Below are positions 47,336 through 57,043 of a stretch of DNA of 64,000 nt, in pieces. Position 1 is the stretch's first letter, and the number at the start of each line of letters is the position of its first letter. The stretch is from an uncultured Akkermansia sp. (GTDB lineage Bacteria > Verrucomicrobiota > Verrucomicrobiia > Verrucomicrobiales > Akkermansiaceae): NCBI GenBank assembly GCA_944390825.1, contig CALXRG010000014.1:1-64000 (forward strand), given 5' to 3'. A program made the translations under genes and the position numbers. Below the pieces are notes generated by a model. That model was not told the DNA's origin. It ran no database searches and saw only the letters and a program-made list of their open reading frames with translations.

Positions 47336-49186
47336 TCACTTATCGGGGAACATATCCCGGAAATCATTGAAACGCAACGAAGGCGGCGTATCCAAATCAT
47401 CGAGGCGCGAGCGGCGCGGAGTACCGTGCATCAAACCATGGCCGCCCTCCGGACCGGCAGAGGCATCATGGCCTGCGCGGGCGAAGAAATCCTTGGCCAG
47501 CGTGGGCGGCGGCACTTCATCGTCAAAGCGCGGAGTACCGGGAGAGGCGTCATTGAAACCGAGATCAAAAGTACTCTGGCGCGGCGCGCGGCTGACTGAT
47601 GCACCGGATGTGACAGTGACACGAAGGCCGGAAGTGGAGCCGGTCTGCACCGTACCGGTGCTGGCACCGGGATAACGGCTGAGCGGAGCAGCAGGCAGCG
47701 GGGTTTCCGCCGGCTCACTCTCCGTGACCCGCTCACTGCGGCCGGAAGCCTCACGGCTGTAGCGGGGGGCCGGGTCATCCACATCAAAGAGACTTTCATC
47801 CTCCGTCATCGGCGGCAACTCCCCGCCAAACACCTGAGCCGCCGCGCGATCGTGCGCAGCCGACGCCGGGAATGCATCCTCCGCCACCCCATCGTAGGCA
47901 TCCCACTCCGAAGCCGTGCCGCCGGAAGCGGACTCCACCGTATACTCCGGCTCCTCGGGTTCGAGCAGCGACTGGGAGGAAGCCTCGGGCTGCTCATCCG
48001 CCGCATCACCGGCCGGGAGCTCTGCTTCCTCCGGGGAGACGGCACCGCCCGCCGCCGCATCATCACCCGCAGCGAGTCTGGCATCATCAGCCGCATCCTC
48101 CACCTCGGCATCCTCAGGGCGCTCCGCCGTCTCCGGCTGGGAGAGGCGGGCCTGTTTCGCCTGCTCTGCCTGCCTGGCAGCCGCCTCCTCAGCAGCCTTG
48201 GCAGCCAGACTCTGCGCAAACGCCACGCCATCAATCGACGCAATCAGCGTCAGGCGCATCTCATCGCCCAGGTACGACTTCACACTCGTACCAAAAAACA
48301 GCGTTACGTCCTCATCCGCCAGTGCCTCACGCACAGTCTCCATCGTGGTGCGCACCTCCGCCAGCGACATCGAATCGCCACCGGCCACATGAGCAATCAC
48401 ACAGCGGGCATGGCCAATCGCATTGTTGAACGACATCAGCGGCGACTCCAGTGCCGCTCGGGCGGCATCCTCAGCGCGGTGAGCCCCATGTCCCGTCCCC
48501 GAACCGAAAATGCAGCGCGAGTCGCTGTTTTCCAATGCGGTAGCGAGCTCATCCAGCCCGAGGTTGATCAGCCCGGGGGAAGAGGAAAGCATGGGTACGG
48601 AAGCCGTTGCCTTCGCCAGCAAGCGGTTCACCTCCTCAAACACCGCGCGCGCCCCCGGGCGGCTGCGGAACATCTCCTCCATGTAGTCATTCTCGAAACA
48701 GTAAACGATATCCGACAACCGCGAAATCTCCTCCAGCGCTGCATCCGCCTGCTGGCGCCTGCGGCGCCCCTCAAACGCAAACGGCATCACCGCCACCGTC
48801 ACCAGGAAAACACCGGCCTCCTTAGCCATATGCGCCAGCACCGGAGCCGCACCCGACCCGGTACCGCCGCCGAGCCCGGCCACCATCACCACCAGGCGGG
48901 CGCCCTTGATCAGGCGGCTGATATCACCGGCACTGCCCTCCGCCGCCTGCTTGCCCACCTGGGGGTCACCGCCAGAACCCAGCCCGTGGTTCATCCCCTC
49001 GCCGAGCTGGAGAAACTCCACATTTCCGCTGGCACGGCCCACGCGCTCATCAAGCGACATCGAGCACAGCCGGACATTATCGGCACTGGATCCACCGAAG
49101 CACTGCAGAATATTGGCACCGGCACCGCCAATACCAACGATCACAATCTTGTCATCCTGTCGGGAAATAGTCTGATAGGGAAGCAT
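47336..49186 (-). CDS. ftsZ: Cell division protein FtsZ with long C-terminal extension
   Basis: 616 residues, far longer than the usual 350-450. Tubulin-like GTPase that forms the division ring. The G-box is AGLGGGTGSGAAP, with VGIGGAGANIL at the N-terminus and NLGLDELATAL in the second half. Residues after about 320 form an Ala/Glu/Pro-rich, acidic, apparently disordered tail of nearly 300 residues. The last residues LDTPPSLRFNDF resemble the conserved tail peptide (D-P-x-x-LR) that binds FtsA. ATG 49186 is preferred over a TTG at 49213. It follows ftsA by 36 bp. Confidence 0.93.
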   Translation of the reverse strand: MLPYQTISRQDDKIVIVGIGGAGANILQCFGGSSADNVRLCSMSLDERVGRASGNVEFLQLGEGMNHGLGSGGDPQVGKQAAEGSAGDISRLIKGARLVVMVAGLGGGTGSGAAPVLAHMAKEAGVFLVTVAVMPFAFEGRRRRQQADAALEEISRLSDIVYCFENDYMEEMFRSRPGARAVFEEVNRLLAKATASVPMLSSSPGLINLGLDELATALENSDSRCIFGSGTGHGAHRAEDAARAALESPLMSFNNAIGHARCVIAHVAGGDSMSLAEVRTTMETVREALADEDVTLFFGTSVKSYLGDEMRLTLIASIDGVAFAQSLAAKAAEEAAARQAEQAKQARLSQPETAERPEDAEVEDAADDARLAAGDDAAAGGAVSPEEAELPAGDAADEQPEASSQSLLEPEEPEYTVESASGGTASEWDAYDGVAEDAFPASAAHDRAAAQVFGGELPPMTEDESLFDVDDPAPRYSREASGRSERVTESEPAETPLPAAPLSRYPGASTGTVQTGSTSGLRVTVTSGASVSRAPRQSTFDLGFNDASPGTPRFDDEVPPPTLAKDFFARAGHDASAGPEGGHGLMHGTPRRSRLDDLDTPPSLRFNDFRDMFPDK

Positions 49187-49222
49187 AGCAGCAAAAAGAA
49201 CTGGACAGCTCAAGCCAAAACA

Positions 49223-50440
49223 TTAACGGCCAAGGCCAAAGAAACTGAACAAGCGGCTGAAGAAGCCGGAACCGCCGCGGTAGTCATCCTCCGCGTCGAA
49301 CATCTGGGCATAGCGGATGAGACCAATCGCCGTGCAGTAGCGCGGATCCGACTGGTAGGAATGCGGCTGCCCCGGCACCAAAGGCGGCGGCTGGAACACC
49401 TCCGTCCCGAAAACATACTGCGCCAAACCATCCAAGCCCCGCATCAGGCTCGTACCGCCGCACAAATAAACACCAATTCCATTGCGGCGCAGCAACTCAC
49501 GCGGAATACTCTCGCGCACCAGCAGCAAAATCTCACACAGGCGGTTGCGGATAATCTCATTGAGCGCCCCACGGCGCACACTCACATCATGCAAACCATT
49601 CTCACTGCGGTAATGCGCCATCGAATGATCCTTCACATCGCCCCAGGCATTACCCTCCGTGCACTTCAGCTTCTCCGCAGCCTTCATCGACACACGCTGC
49701 CCAATCAGCTGCATGATATCCTGATTGATCGCATTACCGCCCACCGGCACACAGCCGGAAGCAATAATCTCACCATCCTTGAAACACACATAATCCGTCG
49801 TCCCCGCCCCAATATCAATCAGCAACGCCCCCGCATCCTTCTGGCGGCGCGTGAACACCATCTGAGCCGTCGCAATCGGCGCAAACACCATATCCTCCAC
49901 CTCGAGCGGCACCTGGCGCACACAAAGCAGCGAATTCTGCAAACGCGTACTGATACCATGCACCACATGGCAATTAATATCCAGCGTACGCCCCGCAAGC
50001 CCCACCGGATTATACGTCGCGCGGCGGCCATCCACCGAATATCCGCCCTCCTCGCAACTCACCACCAGGCGGTCACTGCTGATCTCCATGTGGCGGGCCT
50101 TCTGGAGCGCATAGCGCGTATGCTCCTCCTCGATGATGTCCTCATCATCCGGCAAGCGGTACGACCCCTGGTTATTCTCACCCTTGATGTGATCCCCCGT
50201 CACCGACAGCACCACCGACAAAATATCCACATCCGCCATATCCTGCGCCAGCTGCCAGGCATCGCAAATACACTGGCGGGCCATGCTCGGGTCCGCGATC
50301 TCGCCCTTGCGCACACCCGCACTCGGCACCTCGCCAATGGCCAGGATCGTCGTGGTGGCATCCGGCTTGATCTCGCCGACAGCCATGCAGGTTTTGGAGG
50401 TGCCGATTTCAAGACCGGCGATGATTTTGCTTTGGGACAT
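49223..50440 (-). CDS. ftsA: Cell division protein FtsA
   Basis: 405 residues. Actin-like protein that ties FtsZ filaments to the membrane. Features: IAGLEIGTSKTCMAVGE (phosphate 1), LLIDIGAGTTDYVCFKDG (phosphate 2), VYLCGGTSLMRGL (adenosine motif), and a C-terminal amphipathic helix FFSRLFSFFGLGR for membrane binding. Followed by ftsZ in the standard order. ftsQ and the rest of the dcw cluster are not adjacent: the upstream neighbour is a lipoprotein gene. Confidence 0.94.
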   Translation of the reverse strand: MSQSKIIAGLEIGTSKTCMAVGEIKPDATTTILAIGEVPSAGVRKGEIADPSMARQCICDAWQLAQDMADVDILSVVLSVTGDHIKGENNQGSYRLPDDEDIIEEEHTRYALQKARHMEISSDRLVVSCEEGGYSVDGRRATYNPVGLAGRTLDINCHVVHGISTRLQNSLLCVRQVPLEVEDMVFAPIATAQMVFTRRQKDAGALLIDIGAGTTDYVCFKDGEIIASGCVPVGGNAINQDIMQLIGQRVSMKAAEKLKCTEGNAWGDVKDHSMAHYRSENGLHDVSVRRGALNEIIRNRLCEILLLVRESIPRELLRRNGIGVYLCGGTSLMRGLDGLAQYVFGTEVFQPPPLVPGQPHSYQSDPRYCTAIGLIRYAQMFDAEDDYRGGSGFFSRLFSFFGLGR

Positions 50441-50539
50441 GTACGGGGTGGTAGGTTAGTAGCACTTGAATGAAAAAACGGACAGGAAAAGAACCGGGGA
50501 AAGGGGGGGAGAGCGTGGCAGAAATACCGCATCAACAAC

Positions 50540-51067
50540 TCATGGCGAGGTCTGCCCGAGCGTCATGACCTGCTGCGGAGTCGGCATCACCGCGGGGAAC
50601 AGCGTCACATAAGTCGTACTGTACTCCTCCGACGGCTTAAAAAGGAAACCGGGCTTCTTATTGCGCACCGTGAACGACGTCGGCCGGAACAGCGGGAGCA
50701 CCTGATTACTGCCGGGATCGTACACCTTCTCATCCGTCAGGCGGCCCGTCAGCACATACTCCGTATTTTGATCCTTACCATAAGTCGCCTGAGGGTGCGG
50801 ATCCTCCCAGCCGCGATCCGGCGTACGCACCACACTCTCATCCATCATCACCAGCTTCGCCTCGCGCCAACTCTGCTGCGGGCGGCGCACATAACCCCAG
50901 AAGCGGGTACTCGGCACATAGTAACGGCGTCCGATAAAATAATCACCCGGCGTCTCCTGAGCAATCTGAGCCTCCCGCTGAGCAATCGCGCGGCAATCCG
51001 ACTCCAGAGTATTGCACTGGGTAAGCACCAGAGCACAAGCCGAAACAGTGATGATTTTCTTTAACAT
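50540..51067 (-). CDS. Small lipoprotein of unknown function
   Basis: 175 residues. The signal peptide ends in the lipobox LVLTQC (Cys about 18). The mature part is hydrophilic with YFIGRRYYVPSTRFWGYVRRP and several Tyr/Arg-rich stretches; no domain recognised. ATG 51067 is supported by a promoter ending 11 nt upstream. It lies 99 bp before ftsA on the same strand and could be cotranscribed, so an envelope or division role is possible but unproven. Confidence 0.75.
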   Translation of the reverse strand: MLKKIITVSACALVLTQCNTLESDCRAIAQREAQIAQETPGDYFIGRRYYVPSTRFWGYVRRPQQSWREAKLVMMDESVVRTPDRGWEDPHPQATYGKDQNTEYVLTGRLTDEKVYDPGSNQVLPLFRPTSFTVRNKKPGFLFKPSEEYSTTYVTLFPAVMPTPQQVMTLGQTSP

Positions 51068-51078
51068 GGGCTGATGAT

Positions 51079-51107
51079 TTTCTACTCTAAAACGGGGCAC
51101 AGGTCAA
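51079..51107 (-). promoter_or_regulatory. Promoter of the lipoprotein (and perhaps ftsA-ftsZ)
   Basis: Minus strand: TTGACC (51102-51107), 17 bp, TAGAAA (51079-51084), 11 nt to ATG 51067. Confidence 0.65.
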
Positions 51108-51185
51108 GCAAATTCAGCGTGCGCAACACGCTTCCACCCACGGCATGCACACGCACCCCGTCTCCCTGCCGCAAAGCGGGCTTAC

Positions 51186-52433
51186 TCACTGAGCTGTCGA
51201 GCGGTATTGTGCCTGCTGCATCAGCGCCTTAGCCTCACCCAGCAGGAAAAACGAACCGCAAATCAGCGTCAACCCAGCCGGAGCCGAAAGCGTCCCGGGA
51301 GCCCCCTGACCCAGCACCTCATCCAGCGCCTCCGCCAACGTCGCCGGGCACCGCACCGGCGCCTGCGACACCCCGCGCACCCGCTCCGCCAACTCCGGCA
51401 CCGGCAAAATACGCGGCGAGCGCACCGGCGGCAAAATCCACTCACACACCAAAGGATCGAGCAACTCCAGCACCTCATCCAGCGCCTTATCCGCCGACCC
51501 CGCGAACACACAGCGCGCCCGCGCCTCCCCGAAAACCTCCCGCCAGGTACGCACCAGCACCCGCATCGCATGCTGATTATGCGCCCCATCCATAATCACG
51601 CCCGGCGCCACCTCCTCAAAACGGCCCGGCCAGCGCACCTCAGCCAACCCGCGGGCCAACTCCTCCTCCGAGCACAAGAAATGCGGCAAAGCGCGCAGCG
51701 CCGCCACCGCCAGCGCCGCATTCCGCCGCTGGTGTGCCCCCCTCAAACCAAGCGGCAGCGAACACTCCTCCGCCACCACACGGCACTCCGTATCCATCCG
51801 CAGCATCGCCTCATGAACCGCGCGCCACGCCTCCGGCTCCTGCGGCGCCGACACCGCCGGCCGGTGCCAGGCGAGAATCGCCGCCTTCTCCCCCGCCACC
51901 TCATACAGCGAATGGCCGAGATACTGCGTATGATCCAGCCCGATAGGCGCCAGCACCGCCACATCCTTCGGCACTGCATTCGTCGCATCGAGGCGGCCGC
52001 CCATCCCCGTCTCCAAAATAATCACATCCACCTCACGCTCCGCGAAATACAACATCGCCACCGCCAGCACCAACTCAAAAAACGTCGGCATCGGATCCCA
52101 GCCTGCCACCACATCACGCACCCGGCGGATCAGGCGGACCACCGCCTCATCCGGGATATTCACCCCATCCACCCGGATACGCTCCTGGAACTCCACCAAA
52201 TGCGGCGACGTAAACAACCCCGTCCGGTACCCCGCCGCGCGCGCCACCGACTCCGCGAACGCACACGTCGACCCCTTCCCATTCGTCCCCGCCACATGAA
52301 TCACCCAAGCCCTGGGGTACAGCACCCCGCAAACCCGGAGCAAACGCGTAACCCCCTCCAGGCCCAACTTAATCCCGAACTGCTGCACCCCGTAGAGCCA
52401 ATCCAGCTCCCCCTGCAACTCAGCATTCTCCAT
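51186..52433 (-). CDS. folC: Dihydrofolate synthase / folylpolyglutamate synthase
   Basis: 415 residues. Mur-ligase-family enzyme adding glutamate to dihydropteroate or folate. Motifs: HVAGTNGKGSTCAF (P-loop, about 47-60), FTSPHLVEFQERI, ETGMGGRLDATN, GLDHTQYLGHSL and VIMDGAHN. Start at MENAEL; the upstream in-frame segment is not conserved. The C-terminal domain shows the expected HNQHAM and FAGSADKALDEVL. It lies between ahcY and the lipoprotein gene, all minus; spacing of about 113 bp to ahcY leaves cotranscription open. Confidence 0.93.
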   Translation of the reverse strand: MENAELQGELDWLYGVQQFGIKLGLEGVTRLLRVCGVLYPRAWVIHVAGTNGKGSTCAFAESVARAAGYRTGLFTSPHLVEFQERIRVDGVNIPDEAVVRLIRRVRDVVAGWDPMPTFFELVLAVAMLYFAEREVDVIILETGMGGRLDATNAVPKDVAVLAPIGLDHTQYLGHSLYEVAGEKAAILAWHRPAVSAPQEPEAWRAVHEAMLRMDTECRVVAEECSLPLGLRGAHQRRNAALAVAALRALPHFLCSEEELARGLAEVRWPGRFEEVAPGVIMDGAHNQHAMRVLVRTWREVFGEARARCVFAGSADKALDEVLELLDPLVCEWILPPVRSPRILPVPELAERVRGVSQAPVRCPATLAEALDEVLGQGAPGTLSAPAGLTLICGSFFLLGEAKALMQQAQYRSTAQ

Positions 52434-52546
52434 AAGCACCACACCTGATAGCACCACCACCGGCACCAGCGGGCAACTCACAGAACAGCAACACCGCCCT
52501 GCTCACCCCCGCAGCAGTACCGGAGAAGCATCAACAACAGCAACCC

Positions 52547-53959
52547 TCAATAACGATACGCATCACTCTTAAACGGACCCTCCACCGGCACACCGATATA
52601 ATCCGCCTGCTTCTGCGTCAACCTCGTCAAATGCACACCCAACTTCGCCAAATGCAACCGGGCCACCTCCTCATCCAGCAACTTCGGCAGCACCTCCACC
52701 CCCACCGGGCGGGAATCACGGCCCTGCCAAAGCGCCATCTGCGCCAGCACCTGATTGGTAAAGCTGTTGCTCATCACAAACGACGCATGCCCCGTCGCGC
52801 AGCCCAGATTCACCAAACGGCCCTCCGCCAGCAAATACAAACAATGCCCATCCGGGAACACATACTGATCCACCTGCGGCTTAATATTCACGCAACGGAT
52901 CCCCTCACGAGCCTGAAGCCGCGCCACCTGGATCTCATTATCAAAATGGCCGATATTGCACACAATCGCCTGATCCTTCATGCGCTCCATATGCTCCAAC
53001 GTAATAATATCACAATTGCCCGTCGTCGTCACATAAATATCCCCCCAGCCCAGCGTATCCTCCACCGTCAGCACACGGTACCCCTCCATCGCCGCCTGGA
53101 GCGCACAAATCGGATCCACCTCCGTCACCACCACCTGAGCCCCCAACCCGCGCAACGCCTGCGCGCACCCCTTCCCCACATCACCATAACCACAAATCAC
53201 CGCCACCTTACCCGCGATCATCACATCCGTCGCGCGCTTAATCCCATCCGTCAAACTCTCCCGGCAACCGTAAAGATTATCAAACTTACTCTTCGTCACC
53301 GAATCATTCACATTAATCGCCGGGAACAGCAAACGGCCCTCACGCTCCATCTGGTACAGGCGGTGCACCCCCGTCGTCGTCTCCTCCGACACCCCCTTAA
53401 TCTCCGGCAACCAGCGGTGGAACACCCCCGGCTGCTCAGCAGCGATACGCTTCAACAGCGCCTTAATCACCCCCTCCTCCTCCGACTCGGACGGCGAATC
53501 CACCCACGGATCCCCCTCCTCCATCTCATAGCCCTTATGAATCAGCAACGTCGCATCCCCCCCATCATCCACAATCAACTGCGGCCCGAGACCATCCGCA
53601 TGGCAAAGAGCCCTCCACGTACAATCCCAATACTCCACCAACGACTCCCCCTTCCACGCAAACACCGGCACCCCCGCAGCCGCGATCGCCGCCGCCGCAT
53701 GATCCTGCGTCGAAAAAATATTACAACTCGCCCAACGCACCCGGGCACCCAGTGCCACCAGCGTCTCGATGAGCACCGCCGTCTGAATCGTCATATGGAG
53801 CGACCCCGTAATCCGCACCCCGGCCAGCGGCTGCAACGGGCCATACTTCTCCCGGCACGCCATCAAGCCCGGCATCTCAAACTCCGACACAGCAATCTCC
53901 TTACTGCCCCAATCCTTCAGGCCCATATCCGCCACCTTATACTCAGACGTCTCATTCAT
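52547..53959 (-). CDS. ahcY: Adenosylhomocysteinase
   Basis: 470 residues. Splits S-adenosylhomocysteine into adenosine and homocysteine, recycling the product of methylations. Features: [36 protein letters not shown], the NAD-binding [26 protein letters not shown], and the C-terminus PFKSDAYRY typical of the family. The start is set by a promoter ending 6 nt upstream, so no SAH riboswitch precedes it. Confidence 0.96.
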   Translation of the reverse strand: MNETSEYKVADMGLKDWGSKEIAVSEFEMPGLMACREKYGPLQPLAGVRITGSLHMTIQTAVLIETLVALGARVRWASCNIFSTQDHAAAAIAAAGVPVFAWKGESLVEYWDCTWRALCHADGLGPQLIVDDGGDATLLIHKGYEMEEGDPWVDSPSESEEEGVIKALLKRIAAEQPGVFHRWLPEIKGVSEETTTGVHRLYQMEREGRLLFPAINVNDSVTKSKFDNLYGCRESLTDGIKRATDVMIAGKVAVICGYGDVGKGCAQALRGLGAQVVVTEVDPICALQAAMEGYRVLTVEDTLGWGDIYVTTTGNCDIITLEHMERMKDQAIVCNIGHFDNEIQVARLQAREGIRCVNIKPQVDQYVFPDGHCLYLLAEGRLVNLGCATGHASFVMSNSFTNQVLAQMALWQGRDSRPVGVEVLPKLLDEEVARLHLAKLGVHLTRLTQKQADYIGVPVEGPFKSDAYRY

Positions 53960-53965
53960 ACCACC

Positions 53966-53994
53966 AGCATACCCCCATCCCCCCCGCGAGTCAA
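53966..53994 (-). promoter_or_regulatory. ahcY promoter, leaderless type
   Basis: Minus strand: TTGACT (53989-53994), 17 bp with a run of seven G, TATGCT (53966-53971), 6 nt to ATG. The G-run in the spacer could vary in length and change promoter strength. Confidence 0.8.
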
Positions 53995-54550
53995 TGCCAG
54001 AGTGACACCCCAATCCCATTCGTGAATAGACAAATCGGAAACCACAACACCGAAACTCAACTTTCCGGCAACGGCATCATCATTCCCCCTCCCCCGCATC
54101 ATCCTCCAACCCCGACTCATCCCTCTCAACAGGAATCTCCCCATGTTAACAAAAAACGCAGGCTACCGTGCGCATAATACAACCCCAATATTACTGCCCG
54201 ACAGCATTCCCCTGCGCAGAACCAACCATCAGCACAGCAATCGGCCACGGTCCGTACAGACAAGGCTCCGGCACATAAGGCCACACCGGCTCCGTCCGTA
54301 TAGGTTTATCAATCATAATCGCCCATGCTTATTTCTATAAAACACCCCATCCCCCCGTCCCCCTCATGCCCGCGCAAAAGGAGCCCCGACAAACCGGACA
54401 CAACAACCCGCCACCGCGACACAATACTCCCTTGCAACGAAAGTCCTTTGATCATAAGCCATACACACCCTGATATCATTCACCCTTTACTTCAGCATGA
54501 CCACAACCATCCGGCCATCCATCTACACCGAAAGCTCACCTCTGTTATAA
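53995..54550. other. Intergenic, accessory composition
   Basis: About 555 bp, more AT-rich than the flanking core genes. Two plus-strand open frames lack any support. Nothing recognisable. Confidence 0.4.
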
Positions 54551-54609
54551 GTAAGCACTCAACGAACTCCCCTCCCGGACACGAGAGCAGGAGCTCGTTG
54601 AGTGCTTAC
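54551..54609. repeat. 59-bp palindrome of two IS66-type ends
   Basis: Arms of 20 bp (54551-54570 and 54590-54609) starting GTAAGCACTCAACGA pair with one mismatch around a 19-bp core. It looks like the two termini of an IS66-type element brought together by near-total deletion, or a hairpin-forming end. Confidence 0.75.
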
Positions 54610-54945
54610 TCTTTCATGCATGGATTCAGCTCAATGCCGTCCGGCAAAAGCCCCAGAGCAGATGGTGTGATCTGTATCCATCTTTCCTCACTGGAAGAGG
54701 CTGGTCAAAGCCAAGTGAAAGTGCCTTTTTCCAGCCGTTTGCAAAAAAGGCACAACCCCGTGCCATCGAACCAAACCGCCTAGAGCACGCCGTGCTTTTA
54801 AGTTGGCAGAAAAACAGAACACTCCCCGTGGCATGGGCTGCTGCATGAGCTGAGCAATGACTCCCTGAAGGCGGAACATGCCGTAGCGCATGTCGATGGG
54901 TTCCTTGAGCAGGTAGGCGATGGTGTTTTGAGGCAATGTAAACAT
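54606..54945 (-). pseudogene. IS66 TnpB (Orf2-like) remnant
   Basis: The minus-strand frame starts MFTLPQNTIAYLLKEPIDMRYGMFRLQ, matching the conserved start of IS66 TnpB (PxDMRKG). It drifts through VRWHGVVPFLQ, then shifts frame near 54690. The second frame continues SEERWIQITPSALGLLPDGIEL, the TnpB C-terminal ITxxxLxxLLxGI stretch, and stops inside the terminal repeat. TnpB is an accessory transposition protein; this copy cannot be functional. Confidence 0.75.
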
Positions 54946-54996
54946 AGGCCTCTATTTTCGCACGCCTGCCTACAATGGTTTTGGTTGAGTGCTTAC

Positions 54997-55384
54997 GGTG
55001 ATCTGGCGACTTACCTGCGGTCTTTTTTGGGTGACCCTGCCAACTCTCATCCTATTCACCACCCTGCTGGTATGGTTTGTGATATGACACCCCACCTCTC
55101 TCAAGAGCTCATGAGCCTGCCCAGAGAAGCAGCCCACGTTTCCCGTGAGGTGCGGCCATGCAAGGAAGAGCATCGCTAATGCAACTGCCTCTTCCGAGGG
55201 GGCACTGACTGATGGCACGTAATTTGTATCAAATACAACACACCGGGAATAGTCTCAACTGCGTAAGCACAGGAAAGAAAAAGGGAAACATCTGCGTTCT
55301 TTTTGCGAATTCAGCATCTAGAAACATGAGTTTTTCACGCAGAGAACACCAACCTCTCAGCCATCCTTCCTGAAGCCGGAACCA
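54997..55384. other. Intergenic downstream of the GTPase-GYF operon
   Basis: About 390 bp. Open frames on both strands have no recognisable content. A GTAAGCAC match at 55263 may be another IS66 end or chance. No clear terminator for the operon. Confidence 0.4.
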
Positions 55385-57007
55385 TCAATGCCTATTCTCT
55401 CCTCCTTGTTTTTCCAAGTGAGCGGCATGCCCCTCCACGGCTTTTAACGCTTCCTCCTTTTCCCGACTCACTTGGTTGATGCCCATTTGAATGAGTAAGG
55501 CAACCATTACCCAGCCAGCGGCCCCTATCGCAAGGTTGCGCACGTGGCCGTAATCCATGAGCAGCTCGCTGTTCCAGAAAGCATGCAGCAGTACAGGTAT
55601 GGCGACGATGTATAAAAAACGCTTGTCGCAGAAGATAGCCAAATTCACCTTCCTGTTGCCCACACCGACCACGAAATCCGTTGCTTCCTGTCCCTCCTGA
55701 CGGCGCAAATTCATCACGTGCCAATATGCACCTGCCGTAATGGCGGTCCATATCACATGACACAGGGGCGTGTAAAGTGCACGAATCATCAGGACACTGT
55801 CCGGGTTGAGACTGGATGCCAGATACTCAAGACAGGCCCTGGGATTGCTGTTCCAGACTTCCATAGGGAAGGCAGACCCTCCGATCTGATAAAACTGCAA
55901 CCCTCTGTCGATGAAGGGAGCAAGCGCACTCAGGGAGACTTCGTTCTCAACGAATACGCTGCCTGTAAGCAACAGGTTGTAATAAGCCCCGGTAAAGCGG
56001 TAGACGTACCCAGCGGTTTCAAACGCCGCAAATCCCGCTCCGACGGCACAGCCGAACAGCATCCCCTGCAAAACATTGCCACGCCGGTACGCCGCTCCCA
56101 CAATCAGCAGTGTTGCGATCAGCTTGCCGGGTTCCTCCGCGAAAGCTGCCCACACCGGTGCGTCGCCAAGGCTCATATGTCGAAACAGCAACAACGAACA
56201 GATCAATGACAGCAGCCCGCCCAAAAGAAAATATTTAACGACCTCATAAAAAGGAACATCCCGCTTGATGTTCATCTCGAAGAACAAAACCAATACGCAG
56301 AATGGGATGCCGAAGCAGCCGACAAACATCAACCCAGGTACAAGATTCATAACTCCAAACTCGGCCAGTGCCCAACCAAACCCCCAGTACAGCAAAAGAC
56401 AGAAAGCAATCATGCGGGAGAAGACCCACGGAGCCGGCCATGTCGCCTTCACATCAAGGATGCTGGGTGTTGTGCGTTCCGAGCCACAGCAAAACAAGTT
56501 AACCGCGTCCTGGCTGCCGTGCCGGCGGAAAATCTCCCCGAAGAATGACTTAAAAGAGAATCCCTCCAGCCTGCTCAGTCCCACGGCCTCGCGAGCGGTC
56601 TCCAGCACGGATGACGGTGAAGGGCTGCGTGGACGGAAGCGTTTTTCAACAGGCTCCCAATCGGGCATTCCCTCACACCACACAAGACTCCCCAGTGGGT
56701 AAAGCTCCTGAGCCATTCGTGTCCGGATATCTTTCTCGGAAAAAGGCCCTTCCTTGTCTCTCCCCGGAGCACAAATATAATACAGCCCCCCTAACTCCGG
56801 CGAGGGTGCTTTTTCACCCGTGAGGTACTGATGTGCCCCCAACTCCTGAGCAAACACTTGCCCTATCGGAGCCCAACGATTCATTCCTTCACACCACACA
56901 AGGGCGTTGGGCGAGCATGCGCCGGAAATCAGGCGTGCAATAATCTTCTCTTTGCTAAGGGGACCTTTCTTTCGACCATCCGACTCCGCAAGATAGTATT
57001 CTTTCAT
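55385..57007 (-). CDS. GYF-GYF-PrsW intramembrane metalloprotease fusion
   Basis: 540 residues. Two N-terminal GYF_2-type modules (about 1-52 and 74-122; both have VWCEGMxxWxP) precede a polytopic domain (about 195-530). The PrsW motifs are all present: EExxK (FAEEPGKL, E291-E292), GxxFAxxE (E330), HVIWT (H417), and HAFWNS (H475). PrsW-type enzymes cut membrane-embedded substrates such as anti-sigma factors (established for B. subtilis PrsW). The GYF pair could recruit Pro-rich partners, for example the linker of the next protein upstream. Last gene of the operon, 36 bp after its neighbour. Confidence 0.88.
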   Translation of the reverse strand: MKEYYLAESDGRKKGPLSKEKIIARLISGACSPNALVWCEGMNRWAPIGQVFAQELGAHQYLTGEKAPSPELGGLYYICAPGRDKEGPFSEKDIRTRMAQELYPLGSLVWCEGMPDWEPVEKRFRPRSPSPSSVLETAREAVGLSRLEGFSFKSFFGEIFRRHGSQDAVNLFCCGSERTTPSILDVKATWPAPWVFSRMIAFCLLLYWGFGWALAEFGVMNLVPGLMFVGCFGIPFCVLVLFFEMNIKRDVPFYEVVKYFLLGGLLSLICSLLLFRHMSLGDAPVWAAFAEEPGKLIATLLIVGAAYRRGNVLQGMLFGCAVGAGFAAFETAGYVYRFTGAYYNLLLTGSVFVENEVSLSALAPFIDRGLQFYQIGGSAFPMEVWNSNPRACLEYLASSLNPDSVLMIRALYTPLCHVIWTAITAGAYWHVMNLRRQEGQEATDFVVGVGNRKVNLAIFCDKRFLYIVAIPVLLHAFWNSELLMDYGHVRNLAIGAAGWVMVALLIQMGINQVSREKEEALKAVEGHAAHLEKQGGENRH

Positions 57008-57043
57008 AACTCCGCATCATTTCTTATTCCGACATCAAGCGCT

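Larger units (their letters stand above)
54551..54996 (-). mobile_element. Degraded IS66-family element
   Basis: 446 bp with inverted ends GTAAGCACTCAAC (54551) and GTTGAGTGCTTAC (to 54996), holding a frameshifted tnpB and no tnpA or tnpC. No 8-bp target duplication is visible. A related truncated end lies at 33485-33617. Confidence 0.65.

Noticed and set aside
47852..50473. 873-codon plus-strand open frame opposite ftsA-ftsZ
   Set aside because: Arg/His-rich product typical of the antisense of GC-rich genes; both minus-strand genes are certain.
53960..54150. SAH riboswitch before ahcY
   Set aside because: The promoter ends 6 nt before the start codon, leaving no leader for an RNA switch.
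54970..55218. 82-codon minus-strand frame beside the IS66 remnant
   Set aside because: Starts within non-coding sequence, no match to transposase motifs, and no start signals.
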